A stretch of DNA of 22,600 bases, from NCBI GenBank assembly GCA_900548595.1, contig URLB01000012.1, positions 1 to 22,600 on the forward strand. The letters are read 5' to 3'. The DNA comes from an uncultured Eubacteriales bacterium (GTDB taxonomy: Bacteria > Bacillota > Clostridia > Lachnospirales > Anaerotignaceae). Both the position numbers and the translations under genes were made by a program. A model generated the notes under the pieces. The model was not told where the DNA came from and ran no database searches. It saw only the letters and a list, made by a program, of their open reading frames with translations. Of this stretch, positions 15,361 through 22,600 are shown in pieces. Each line of letters opens with the position of its first letter. Position 1 is the first letter of the stretch.

Positions 15361-16605
15361 TTATTTACCCATAAACGCTTCTATTTCTTCTGTTGTTTTC
15401 ATAAAACCTGCTGATAAAACTTCACAGCCGTTATCGGTAACAAGAACGTCGTCTTCTATTCTTATTCCTATTTTATACTCGTCTATATAAAGACCGGGTT
15501 CGACTGTCAAAACCATTCCGGGTTCGAGTCGTCTGTCGCCGTATCTGCCTATATCGTGCGTTTCGGCTCCTAGATAATGGCTGACACCGTGGTAATAATA
15601 TTTTGAAACGTCTTCTGTGGTTTTTGCCAACCCTATTTTCTTAAGCTCTTCAAAATAATGTTCTTTAAGAACTTCGTTAAGCCGTGAAAATTTAATGCCG
15701 GGTTTTATTGTTTCTATAACTTTTTGCTGGCCTGACAGCACTATGTCATATATTTGCTTTTGAAGCGGAGTAAACTTTCCGTTTATAGGGAAAGTTCTTG
15801 TTATATCGCCGTTATACCAGTCGACCTGTGCGCCGCAGTCTACAAGGAGGAGGTCTCCGTCTTTCATAAGTGAGTTATTTTTATTATAGTGAAGAATCGT
15901 TCCACGCTCTCCGGAAGCGGCTATTGTTTTAAAGGCTTTGTCGGTTACTCCGTTTTTTGTAAGAATAAAATCAAAATATGCTTCCAGTTCATATTCATAC
16001 ATTTCGGCTGACGAGTGCTTCATCATTTCACTCAAACCGTCGGTTGTTATTTTTATGGCTTTTTTGATAAGTTCTATTTCATAGGGCTCTTTTATTATTC
16101 TTAGGTCGGCAAAGAACGGATAAGAGTCTATGATGTCAAGGGCAGGATATTTTTTTCTGAATTCATAGGCGAATTTCAGACTTTCACTCTCCTCTGCATT
16201 CCAATCTCTGTCTTCCAAGTCGATATATATATGCTTGATATTATTTTTGAATACCGTTTCGGAAATGTCCTCATAAAATTTATCAATGTACGATATATTT
16301 TCGATACCCGACTGTTCCGAAGCTTCATCGGGAGTGATATTTGCGCCGACCCATTTGGCAAGATAACCGTTATCTCTTTCTATATAGAGCGTTACGGTTT
16401 CGGAAGCTTCGGTTTTTGTAAACATAACGATTTCGTTTTCATTGTCCAACCCCGTAACATAATAGAAATTTCTGTCAGGTGAGAACGGATAGCGTTCATC
16501 GCCGCGCTTATAAGGAGCACGACCGTTAAACAGAACAAGAATAGAATTGTTAAGCATGCGTTTAAACACTTTTTTTCGGTTGTTTATAATAAAATCTTTT
16601 TTCAC
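15361..16605 (-). CDS. pepP: M24-family Xaa-Pro aminopeptidase
   Basis: This cytoplasmic metallopeptidase removes an N-terminal residue ahead of proline. It has 414 residues. The creatinase-like N-terminal domain (about 5-165, FSPDRNFYYVTG) is followed by the pita-bread catalytic domain. The five metal ligands are visible: Asp256 (LLLVDCGA), Asp267 (NGDITRTF), His343 (HGVSHYLG), Glu369 (TVEPGLY) and Glu384 (RIEDDVLV). The start is GTG 16605, seven bases after AGGAGG (16618-16613). An upstream sigma-A promoter drives it together with the DUF2161 gene. Confidence 0.94.
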   Translation of the reverse strand: MKKDFIINNRKKVFKRMLNNSILVLFNGRAPYKRGDERYPFSPDRNFYYVTGLDNENEIVMFTKTEASETVTLYIERDNGYLAKWVGANITPDEASEQSGIENISYIDKFYEDISETVFKNNIKHIYIDLEDRDWNAEESESLKFAYEFRKKYPALDIIDSYPFFADLRIIKEPYEIELIKKAIKITTDGLSEMMKHSSAEMYEYELEAYFDFILTKNGVTDKAFKTIAASGERGTILHYNKNNSLMKDGDLLLVDCGAQVDWYNGDITRTFPINGKFTPLQKQIYDIVLSGQQKVIETIKPGIKFSRLNEVLKEHYFEELKKIGLAKTTEDVSKYYYHGVSHYLGAETHDIGRYGDRRLEPGMVLTVEPGLYIDEYKIGIRIEDDVLVTDNGCEVLSAGFMKTTEEIEAFMGK

Positions 16606-16636
16606 TTATATTCCTCCTAGGTTTATGTGATATTTT

Positions 16637-16665
16637 ATCATAAAGCATAAAAAATAATATGTCAG
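16637..16665 (-). promoter_or_regulatory. Promoter of pepP-DUF2161
   Basis: On the minus strand CTGACA (16665-16660) and TATGAT (16642-16637) are 17 bases apart, five of six matches each, about 25 bases before the ribosome site. Confidence 0.65.
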
Positions 16666-16714
16666 TAAATTTTTAACTGTTTTTGTAAATACGCTTGTAT
16701 TTGAAAATCTAATT

Positions 16715-16948
16715 TTATTTCGCCTTAAAATCATTGCCGTATGGTATTATAACAATATTACATGTATGGCAATTATAGGCATATACAGCGGAATCGGATG
16801 TTTTATCGCTTATGTTTTGAAGAGAAATTCGGTCTTTTCCCAGAAAGGATAAAGACGCTATCGGCTGCTTCTTCGGCGCCCAATTAACGCCGTCTCTGCA
16901 TTGAATATACCCAAGCTGCATTTCATTACCGCAATAAGGACATTTCAT
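16715..16948 (-). CDS. Small zinc-ribbon protein (DUF6487-like)
   Basis: This 77-residue protein has Cys3-x2-Cys6 (CPYCGNEM) at the start and Cys60-x2-Cys63 (CHTCN) near the end. It is a four-cysteine zinc ribbon with a 53-residue insert containing Cys17 and GVNWAP. The pattern is that of many small clostridial proteins grouped as DUF6487. There is no known function; it may bind nucleic acid or protein. AGGGAGG precedes ATG 16948. The gene is divergent from the DUF362 gene. Confidence 0.78.
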   Translation of the reverse strand: MKCPYCGNEMQLGYIQCRDGVNWAPKKQPIASLSFLGKDRISLQNISDKTSDSAVYAYNCHTCNIVIIPYGNDFKAK

Positions 16949-17006
16949 AAATATTCCTCCCTAAACATTATTATAAAACATTGAATTTTATAGGATAAGT
17001 TTGATA

Positions 17007-17037
17007 TTGATTATATCATAAAAGCTGATATAATCAA
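17007..17037 (+). promoter_or_regulatory. Promoter of the DUF362 gene within a perfect inverted repeat
   Basis: TTGATT (17007-17012) and TATAAT (17029-17034) are 16 bases apart, with TGA before the -10. The same stretch is an inverted repeat: TTGATTATATCA, seven bases, TGATATAATCAA (12 of 12 pairs). It covers both promoter boxes, as expected for an operator, though it could also reflect the boxes' own partial symmetry. Confidence 0.6.
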
Positions 17038-17058
17038 ACCACATGGAGGAAGCTTAAG

Positions 17059-18204
17059 ATGTATAATATTTCTTTATATAAATGTGATGATTATGAATAT
17101 ACAAAAATCAAGGAGATAATAAAAAAGGAAATAGACGATATAGGCGGTATAGAAAAATTTGTATCAAAAGGCGACCGAGTTGCCATAAAGCCGAATCTCG
17201 TTATGAAAAAAGCGCCTGAAAATGCAGCTACGACGCATCCGTCTGTTGTAAGAGCAGTTGCGGAAATGGTTAAAGAGGCAGGAGGACGCCCGATTATAGT
17301 TGAAAGTCCGGGAGGGCCGTTTAATGAGGTTTTATTGAAATCCATATATAAAGTATGCGGTATTACGGAGGCGGCGGAACTTTCGGGAGCGGAGCTTAAT
17401 TACAATACGGAAACACGGGAAGCGGCTTTTTCGGGTGGAAAATTGCTGAAAAGAATAACAGCCTTAGATGAAATATTAAAGGCCGATAAAGTAATAAACG
17501 TATGTAAGCTGAAAACGCATGCAATGGCTAAAATGACAGGCGCTGTAAAGAATATGTTCGGAATTGTACCGGGAACAATGAAAGCGGAATATCATTTAAA
17601 TCGTTCCCATATAAACGATTTTGCAAATGCGCTCATAGATATATGTCTTTTTGCAAATCCCGTGTTGAATATAACAGACGCGGTTGAATGTATGGAGGGG
17701 AACGGGCCGACGGGAGGAACGCCTAAACATGTCGGCGTTATTATGGCGGCTGATAATCCGTTTGCCGCAGATGTGCTGTCCGCATATTTGATAGGACTGG
17801 ATATAAAAGAAATACCCGTGTGTGCGGAGGCGGTAAAGAGGGGGATAGGCCCCGAAAAAATAGATGAAATAATTATAAAAGGCGACGATATAAACGGGCT
17901 TGTTGTAAATGACTTTGTATTCCCTAAAACAAAGCCGATAAATGTAACGGAAAAAATGCCGAAATTTATGTATAGGGTAGTTAACGATGTTTTACAGCCA
18001 TACCCTTCGTTTAATAAAGACTTGTGTATAAAATGCGGCAGATGTGTGGATAATTGTCCTCCGAAGGCTTTGGAGATGGGAAAAGAAGTGCCGCAGCTGA
18101 GTAAAAGTAAGTGTATAAGATGTTTCTGTTGTCAGGAACTTTGTCCTGCAATAGCCATAGAAATTAAACGACCGATACTTTATAGGATATTTTCTTCTTT
18201 ATAA
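17059..18204 (+). CDS. DUF362 protein with two C-terminal 4Fe-4S motifs
   Basis: This is a 381-residue protein. The DUF362 domain (about 1-300) shows KGDRVAIKPNLV, THPSVVRAVAEM, VINVCKLKTHAMAKMTG and GAVKNMFGIVPG. The tail holds two ferredoxin cluster motifs: Cys323, 326, 329 and 333 (CIKCGRCVDNCP) and Cys352, 355, 358 and 362 (CIRCFCCQELCP). The family is common in anaerobes and thought to act in redox chemistry, but the reaction is not known. No signal peptide is seen, so it is cytoplasmic. GGAGG lies ten bases or so before ATG 17059. It is a single gene; ridA follows behind its own promoter. Confidence 0.9.
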   Translation: MYNISLYKCDDYEYTKIKEIIKKEIDDIGGIEKFVSKGDRVAIKPNLVMKKAPENAATTHPSVVRAVAEMVKEAGGRPIIVESPGGPFNEVLLKSIYKVCGITEAAELSGAELNYNTETREAAFSGGKLLKRITALDEILKADKVINVCKLKTHAMAKMTGAVKNMFGIVPGTMKAEYHLNRSHINDFANALIDICLFANPVLNITDAVECMEGNGPTGGTPKHVGVIMAADNPFAADVLSAYLIGLDIKEIPVCAEAVKRGIGPEKIDEIIIKGDDINGLVVNDFVFPKTKPINVTEKMPKFMYRVVNDVLQPYPSFNKDLCIKCGRCVDNCPPKALEMGKEVPQLSKSKCIRCFCCQELCPAIAIEIKRPILYRIFSSL

Positions 18205-18229
18205 TAAAATATGAATTAAAAAGTTTTTA

Positions 18230-18258
18230 TTGACTTAATAAAATTTCAGTGTTAATCT
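18230..18258 (+). promoter_or_regulatory. Promoter of ridA
   Basis: TTGACT (18230-18235), 17 bases, then TAATCT (18253-18258); five of six and four of six consensus matches, about 40 bases before the ATG. Confidence 0.6.
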
Positions 18259-18299
18259 AAATATAGCTTAAAAAATTAATATACGGAGGTAATATAATT

Positions 18300-18671
18300 A
18301 TGAAATTTACATCTACACCAAAGGCTCCAGCTGCTATCGGCCCATACTCACAGGCAGTATCTGTAAACGGATTATTATTTACATCAGGACAGGTTGCTTT
18401 TGATCCCGCTACAGGAGAAATCGTAGGAACAACTATCCAGGAACAGGCAGAGCAGGTTTGCAAGAACCTCGGTGCTATACTTGAGGAGAACGGACTTAAG
18501 TTTGAAAACGTTGTTAAGACAACATGCTTCCTTGCAGATATGGGAGATTTTGCGGCATTTAACGAAGTTTACGGAAAGTATTTTACAGGAAAACCCGCTC
18601 GTTCATGTGTTGCGGTAAAGACTCTTCCCAGAAATGTTCTTTGCGAAGTAGAACTTATAGCGGAAATGTAA
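18300..18671 (+). CDS. ridA: RidA family 2-iminobutanoate/2-iminopropanoate deaminase
   Basis: RidA hydrolyses reactive enamine/imine intermediates made by PLP enzymes such as threonine dehydratase. The 123-residue length is typical. GPYSQAV (Tyr16), FTSGQVAFDP, Arg101 in GKPARSCVAV and Glu116 in CEVELIA are the conserved active-site positions. ATG 18300 has CGGAGG upstream. Codon use looks like that of highly expressed genes, in line with trigger factor. It is monocistronic, with its own promoter and terminator, and convergent with a YheO-type regulator. Confidence 0.96.
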   Translation: MKFTSTPKAPAAIGPYSQAVSVNGLLFTSGQVAFDPATGEIVGTTIQEQAEQVCKNLGAILEENGLKFENVVKTTCFLADMGDFAAFNEVYGKYFTGKPARSCVAVKTLPRNVLCEVELIAEM

Positions 18672-18677
18672 AAAATA

Positions 18678-18712
18678 AAAGGATAGAGAATTTTCTCTAT
18701 CCTTTGTTTTTT
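18678..18712. terminator. Terminator between ridA and the convergent regulator
   Basis: AAAGGATAGAGAA (18678-18690) is complementary to TTCTCTATCCTTT (18693-18705), followed by GTTTTTT. With the inner bases unpaired as a loop, it is still a strong hairpin. It lies just past the stop codon of the minus-strand gene as well. Confidence 0.9.
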
Positions 18713-18713
18713 A

Positions 18714-19385
18714 TCAGTTTTTATCGGGATTTTTCAGGTTTCTGATGTGCATATATACTGTGTTTTTGGAAATTCCCAACAGAGAAGCGACTTTAACTAC
18801 AGAATCCTTCATATTAAATATTCCGTCTGAATACAGTGATGAAATAATTTCTCTGTTTCTGTTTACCGCCTGAATATTTCTGTCGGAGAAAACATTGTCC
18901 CTTGCAGCGGTCAGCTTTTCAAAAATAAGTTCGTCAACGTTTTCAGCAAGAGTTTCGTTAATTATATTTTCCTTTTGCGAGGCGTCGGGACGTATAGAAT
19001 CTATAAAAGTATATAACGGAGAATCCATATACAGGTTAATGCAAAGCATACCGATGACTTTTCCGTGCTTTCCCTTTATAGCTATTGTACATGATTTTAA
19101 AGGCTTTCCGGCATTATTTTTATTATAGTAGGTTATATGTCTGAAATCCGGATTTTTTTTGATATCGCTTAACATTTTTAATCCGAGATCGGTTATGGGA
19201 GAGCCTTCTTTCCTGCCCGAATGACTGTGCACTATTTTTATAACGGAGTGATCGAAGCTGGCGAAACTATGTATTACAAGCTCGTAACATTCTCCGAGAT
19301 AGTCTCCCAATCCTTCCGCAAGATTACAATACTCCTTCAGTATGATTTTATCAAATTCAGTAAGCGTTATAGGCAGATGTTCCAT
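18714..19385 (-). CDS. YheO/DauR-like transcriptional regulator (PAS_6 + HTH)
   Basis: This is a 223-residue regulator. Residues about 10-125 form the YheO-type PAS-like sensor (YCNLAEGLGDYLGECYELVIH, IKIVHSHSGRKEGSPITD, IGMLCINLYMDSPL). Residues about 165-220 form the C-terminal helix-turn-helix (VVKVASLLGISKNTVYMHIRNL). Known relatives include DauR and DguR, which sense amino acids and control their catabolism. The ligand here is unknown. ATG 19385 is preceded by GGGGA. A good promoter lies about 95 bases upstream, divergent from the TetR gene. It converges on ridA. Confidence 0.88.
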   Translation of the reverse strand: MEHLPITLTEFDKIILKEYCNLAEGLGDYLGECYELVIHSFASFDHSVIKIVHSHSGRKEGSPITDLGLKMLSDIKKNPDFRHITYYNKNNAGKPLKSCTIAIKGKHGKVIGMLCINLYMDSPLYTFIDSIRPDASQKENIINETLAENVDELIFEKLTAARDNVFSDRNIQAVNRNREIISSLYSDGIFNMKDSVVKVASLLGISKNTVYMHIRNLKNPDKN

Positions 19386-19481
19386 AATATTCCCCTTTTC
19401 AGTAAAAATACAAAATCGACTAACTAAAACGAAGGCATAAATGCGTATAGTTTTGTCTAAAATCGTGTGTATTATAAAAAT

Positions 19482-19510
19482 ATTATATAGTAAATTATTG
19501 ATATTGTCCA
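19482..19510 (-). promoter_or_regulatory. Promoter of the YheO-like regulator
   Basis: On the minus strand TGGACA (19510-19505) and a perfect TATAAT (19487-19482) are 17 bases apart. Transcription would start near 19475, giving a leader of about 90 bases. Confidence 0.65.
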
Positions 19511-19583
19511 GCGAATAAAAACCTGCCGAGAAAAATGTGTAATTATTTTAAATCTTAAGGCGGTTTTTTCTAATATTTTTGTA

Positions 19584-19612
19584 TTGATAGGTTTTTTTGT
19601 CTAATGTATAAT
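19584..19612 (+). promoter_or_regulatory. Promoter of tetR-activase
   Basis: TTGATA (19584-19589) and a perfect TATAAT (19607-19612) are 17 bases apart. The ATG at 19604 overlaps the -10 box, so it cannot be the start of the TetR protein. Confidence 0.7.
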
Positions 19613-19622
19613 TGTTTAGACT

Positions 19623-19649
19623 CAGACCGGACAGTCTGTAGGGGACTGT
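19623..19649 (+). promoter_or_regulatory. Candidate TetR operator
   Basis: CAGACCGGACAGTCTG (19623-19638) has CAGAC/GTCTG arms. It overlaps a second repeat, ACAGTC (19631-19636) with GACTGT (19644-19649). Both lie just after the predicted transcription start, where an autorepressor would bind. Confidence 0.5.
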
Positions 19650-19678
19650 TCATACAACATACAGAAAGCGGTATGCTT

Positions 19679-20296
19679 ATGAATAACAGAGAAAAGATTG
19701 TCATGAAAGCTTTTGATTTGTTTATGACAAACAACGGAATCGGACTGTCTTTGAATGATATTTTAAAAGAACTGAATATGACAAAGGGAGGTTTCTACTA
19801 CTATTTTAAAAGCAGAGACGAGCTTATAGAAGAAGTGATTCAAAAGTACATGCTGGACATACTTTGGAAACCGCTGAATTATATTAGAAATAATACAGAC
19901 GAGAGTATGGATACATACGAAAGGCTTAAGCGGTGTTACTGTATATTGCCGAAACCGGAAGTACTGGACTGCGAAGGTAAAGTGATAAAAAAATACAGTA
20001 TAAAAAGCTATTTTTTAATTCTTTACAGCTTACTGGAAAAACATCCGATTCTAAGCATATCATATAAATCTTTTTATGAAGAAAACATAGGTATGATAGT
20101 GGATGCAATTAAGACAGGAATTGAAAAAGAAGAAATAAAAAGCTGTATAAGTCCCGAGTGCTATGCGGAAATGCTTATAGCAATCAGGGATGGAATAGTA
20201 GCGCTTAGTTTGATAGACGATGAAATAAATATAGAAAACAGACTTGAAAAATCTTTTCAAACTGCGTGGAAAGAAATGTGTAGTGGGGTGTTGTAA
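19679..20296 (+). CDS. TetR/AcrR-family transcriptional regulator
   Basis: From ATG 19679 the product is 205 residues, normal for the family. The N-terminal HTH reads MKAFDLFMTNNGIGLSLNDI, then LKELNMTKGGFYYYFKSRDEL (key residues T35, G37, Y40-Y42, F43). That is the classic TetR fold with the YYYF recognition region. The C-terminal part is a divergent ligand-binding helical domain. ATG 19673 is a possible alternative; neither has a strong ribosome site. The stop codon directly abuts the ATG of the activase gene. The regulator and activase thus form an operon, and the regulator probably represses both. Confidence 0.9.
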   Translation: MNNREKIVMKAFDLFMTNNGIGLSLNDILKELNMTKGGFYYYFKSRDELIEEVIQKYMLDILWKPLNYIRNNTDESMDTYERLKRCYCILPKPEVLDCEGKVIKKYSIKSYFLILYSLLEKHPILSISYKSFYEENIGMIVDAIKTGIEKEEIKSCISPECYAEMLIAIRDGIVALSLIDDEINIENRLEKSFQTAWKEMCSGVL

Positions 20297-22600
20297 ATGG
20301 AAAATTTACTTAGAATGGGCATAGATATAGGTTCGACAACAGTGAAAGTAGTCGTTATTGATGAAAGCAACAGCATGCTTTTCAGCAGATATGAAAGACA
20401 CTATTCCGAAATATTGGATACTGTTAAAAAATTGGTTACGGAAGCGTATGATGAAATAGGAGAAAGACCTATTTCCGCAATGATAACGGGAAGCGGTGGA
20501 GTGTCTCTTTCCGAGGCCGTAGGAATACCGTTTATACAGGAAGTTGTAGCTACAGCAAACGCCATAGAAAACGTAATACCGGCAACGGACGTTGCTATCG
20601 AACTTGGTGGAGAAGATGCAAAAATAATATATTTTGAAGGCGGTAATGCCGAGGAACGTATGAACGGTATATGCGCGGGAGGAACGGGTTCTTTTATAGA
20701 CCAAATGGCAAGCCTTTTACAGACAGACGCCGGCGGACTTAATGAATTGGCTAAAAATCATAAGATAATATATCCTATTGCGTCAAGATGCGGTGTTTTT
20801 GCAAAAACCGATATTCAGCCTCTTATAAATGAAGGCGCGGCAAGGGAAGACTTGGCGGCTTCCATATTTCAGGCGGTCGTAAACCAGACAATCAGCGGAC
20901 TTGCCTGCGGAAAACCTATAAGGGGACACGTAGCGTTTTTGGGAGGTCCTCTCCATTTCCTTTCGGAATTGAGAAAGAGATTTATCGAAACTTTGAAATT
21001 GACTGATGAGACTGCTCTTCTTCCTGAGAACTCACACCTGTTTGCAGCGTTTGGTTCAGCTATATCATCTGACAAAAATAAATCTCAAAGCTTTTCGAAA
21101 CTTATAGATAATATAGGCAAAAATAATGTTCTTGCCGTAGAAATTGCCAGACTTTCTCCGCTGTTTAAAAACGAGGAGGAGTATGACGAGTTTAACGAAA
21201 GACATTTAAAGGCGTCGGTTCCTAAAAAGAACCTTGCAAATTATAAGGGAAACGCTTTCCTTGGCATTGACGCGGGATCTACAACAACAAAGACGGCGCT
21301 TGTTGCCGAAGACGGCTCTCTGCTATATTCGTTCTATGCAAGCAATGAGGGAAATCCGCTCAAGGTAGTTATACAATCGTTAAACGAACTGTATGACATT
21401 ATGCCGGAAACGGTTAAAATAAAAAATTCCTGCGTAACGGGATACGGAGAAGGTCTTATAAAAGAGGCGCTTATGGTGGACTTGGGATATATTGAAACAG
21501 TAGCTCACTATAAGGCGGCTGCATTTTTTAAGCCGGACGTAGACTTTATACTTGACATCGGCGGTCAGGATATGAAGTGCATCAAGATTAAAAACCAGAC
21601 CGTAGACAGCGTACAGCTCAACGAAGCATGTTCCTCCGGATGTGGTTCTTTCATAAAAACGTTTGCGAAATCATTGAATTACAGCGTACAGGATTTTGCA
21701 AGAGAAGCTCTTTTTGCGGAAAATCCAATAGACCTCGGTTCAAGATGTACGGTGTTTATGAACTCAAGGGTAAAACAGGCGCAGAAAGAGGGGGCAAAAG
21801 TCAGCGATATATCGGCAGGGCTTGCCTATAGTGTAATTAAAAACGCACTTCTCAAGGTAATCAAAATATCCGATCCAAAGGCTTTGGGTAAAAGCATTGT
21901 TGTTCAGGGAGGAACTTTCTATAATGACGCAGTGCTGAAAAGCTTCGAACTTATTTCCGAAAGGGAGGCAGCACGTCCCGATATAGCCGGAATAATGGGA
22001 GCGTTCGGCGCAGGTCTCATAGCCAGAAATAAGTATAAAGATGGATACGAGACAACTCTTATAGATAGAGATGCAATGAATAGTCTTGAGATAAAAACAA
22101 CGCTCACAAGATGCGGCGGCTGTACAAATAATTGTCTGCTCACTATAAATAATTTCTCAGGCGGAAGACGATTTATTACGGGAAACAGATGTGAAAAAGG
22201 TCTGGGAAAAGAAAAGACAGCGAAAAATATACCTAATTTGTTCGACTATAAATTCCACAGACTGTTTGACTATGAACCGATAGCCGAGGAAAAAGCAAAA
22301 AGGGGAGTAATTGGTATACCGAGAGTCCTTAATATGTACGAGGATTATCCGTTCTGGTTTACATTCTTTACCGAACTCGGATTTTCGGTAAAACTTTCGC
22401 CTGTTTCATCGAAAAAGGTATATGAAGCAGGTATGGAATCCATACCCAGCGAATCGGTTTGCTATCCTGCAAAACTTGCTCACGGGCATATAAAGCTGCT
22501 TATAGACGAAGGGGTTAAACGAATATTTTATCCCGGAATTCCATATGAAAGAAAAGACATAATGGCAGCCGATAACAACTTCAACTGCCCCATAGTCGCT
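20297..22600 (+). CDS. Large 2-hydroxyacyl-CoA dehydratase activase-like protein (tandem BcrAD/BadFG + DUF2229), 3' end outside window
   Basis: The first 768 residues are visible; the frame stays open to the window end. The family total is about 1,400 residues. Two ASKHA ATPase modules of the BadF/BadG/BcrA/BcrD type are in tandem: GIDIGSTTVK (about 8-17) and GIDAGSTTTK (from 323). Module 1 has Cys126 (GICAGGTGSF) and Cys165 (ASRCGVFA). Module 2 has Cys445 (NEACSSGCGSF) and Cys484 (GSRCTVFM). A cysteine set (Cys606, 609, 613, 632) precedes a DUF2229-like part with ESVCYPAKLAHGH. HgdC-type activases use ATP to inject an electron into a dehydratase. The partner of this large class is unknown. 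Translation is probably coupled to tetR. Confidence 0.93.
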   Translation, partial: MENLLRMGIDIGSTTVKVVVIDESNSMLFSRYERHYSEILDTVKKLVTEAYDEIGERPISAMITGSGGVSLSEAVGIPFIQEVVATANAIENVIPATDVAIELGGEDAKIIYFEGGNAEERMNGICAGGTGSFIDQMASLLQTDAGGLNELAKNHKIIYPIASRCGVFAKTDIQPLINEGAAREDLAASIFQAVVNQTISGLACGKPIRGHVAFLGGPLHFLSELRKRFIETLKLTDETALLPENSHLFAAFGSAISSDKNKSQSFSKLIDNIGKNNVLAVEIARLSPLFKNEEEYDEFNERHLKASVPKKNLANYKGNAFLGIDAGSTTTKTALVAEDGSLLYSFYASNEGNPLKVVIQSLNELYDIMPETVKIKNSCVTGYGEGLIKEALMVDLGYIETVAHYKAAAFFKPDVDFILDIGGQDMKCIKIKNQTVDSVQLNEACSSGCGSFIKTFAKSLNYSVQDFAREALFAENPIDLGSRCTVFMNSRVKQAQKEGAKVSDISAGLAYSVIKNALLKVIKISDPKALGKSIVVQGGTFYNDAVLKSFELISEREAARPDIAGIMGAFGAGLIARNKYKDGYETTLIDRDAMNSLEIKTTLTRCGGCTNNCLLTINNFSGGRRFITGNRCEKGLGKEKTAKNIPNLFDYKFHRLFDYEPIAEEKAKRGVIGIPRVLNMYEDYPFWFTFFTELGFSVKLSPVSSKKVYEAGMESIPSESVCYPAKLAHGHIKLLIDEGVKRIFYPGIPYERKDIMAADNNFNCPIVA

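Noticed and set aside
19604..19678. N-terminal extension of the TetR protein from ATG 19604
   Set aside because: This ATG overlaps the -10 box of the promoter, so it would not be in the mRNA. The extension carries the operator-like repeats.
1..22600. CRISPR arrays, insertion sequences, transposases, prophage genes
   Set aside because: No spaced direct-repeat array, transposase or phage structural gene was seen on either strand.

Overview
The window looks like chromosomal DNA of an AT-rich, low-GC Gram-positive anaerobe of the class Clostridia, most like Lachnospirales and relatives. The evidence is the gene order tig-clpP-clpX-lon-ysxC, strong AGGAGG-type ribosome binding sites, an S-layer-homology (SLH) surface protein, ferredoxin-type proteins and a 2-hydroxyacyl-CoA dehydratase-type activase. 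I cannot name the species. Neither tRNA encodes its CCA end.

Region 1 (1-3210) starts inside a tRNA-Phe. It continues with a small XRE regulator (minus strand) that diverges from rmuC over overlapping promoters. Two lysine- and asparagine-rich or uncharacterised genes follow on the plus strand. One seems to end in a GreA/GreB C-terminal-like fold. The other belongs to a conserved family I know only loosely, possibly PUA/EVE-like. This is the most accessory-looking part of the window.

Region 2 (3169-4973) holds a secreted three-SLH-domain alpha/beta hydrolase (minus strand) and a tRNA-Gly(GCC) with its own promoter and terminator.

Region 3 (4982-11915) is a protein-quality-control block: ylxP, trigger factor, ClpP, ClpX, Lon (TTG start), the ribosome-assembly GTPase YsxC and a PspC-domain membrane protein. 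Hairpins lie between clpP and clpX and between clpX and lon, and a strong terminator ends the block.

Region 4 (11914-16948) is a set of mostly minus-strand genes. They are an M23 metallopeptidase broken by a two-base frameshift, an HD-domain protein with two tandem hairpins in its leader, a YbaK-type Cys-tRNA(Pro) deacylase, an M24 aminopeptidase coupled to a DUF2161 PD-(D/E)XK-like protein, and a small zinc-ribbon protein. A Lin0512-family gene reads the other way.

Region 5 (17007-22600) holds a DUF362 protein with two 4Fe-4S motifs behind a promoter covered by a perfect inverted repeat, then RidA convergent with a YheO/DauR-like regulator. It ends with a TetR regulator abutting a large tandem acyl-CoA dehydratase activase that runs off the end of the window. 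Each half of the activase carries one cysteine pair at the spacing recalled for HgdC, so a single chain could hold the bridging cluster.

Most of the window is ordinary core genome. I did not find a clear new system. The best leads are the tRNA-Phe-adjacent cluster (GreA-C-like protein plus unknown reader-like protein), the frameshifted M23 gene, and the one-chain activase.
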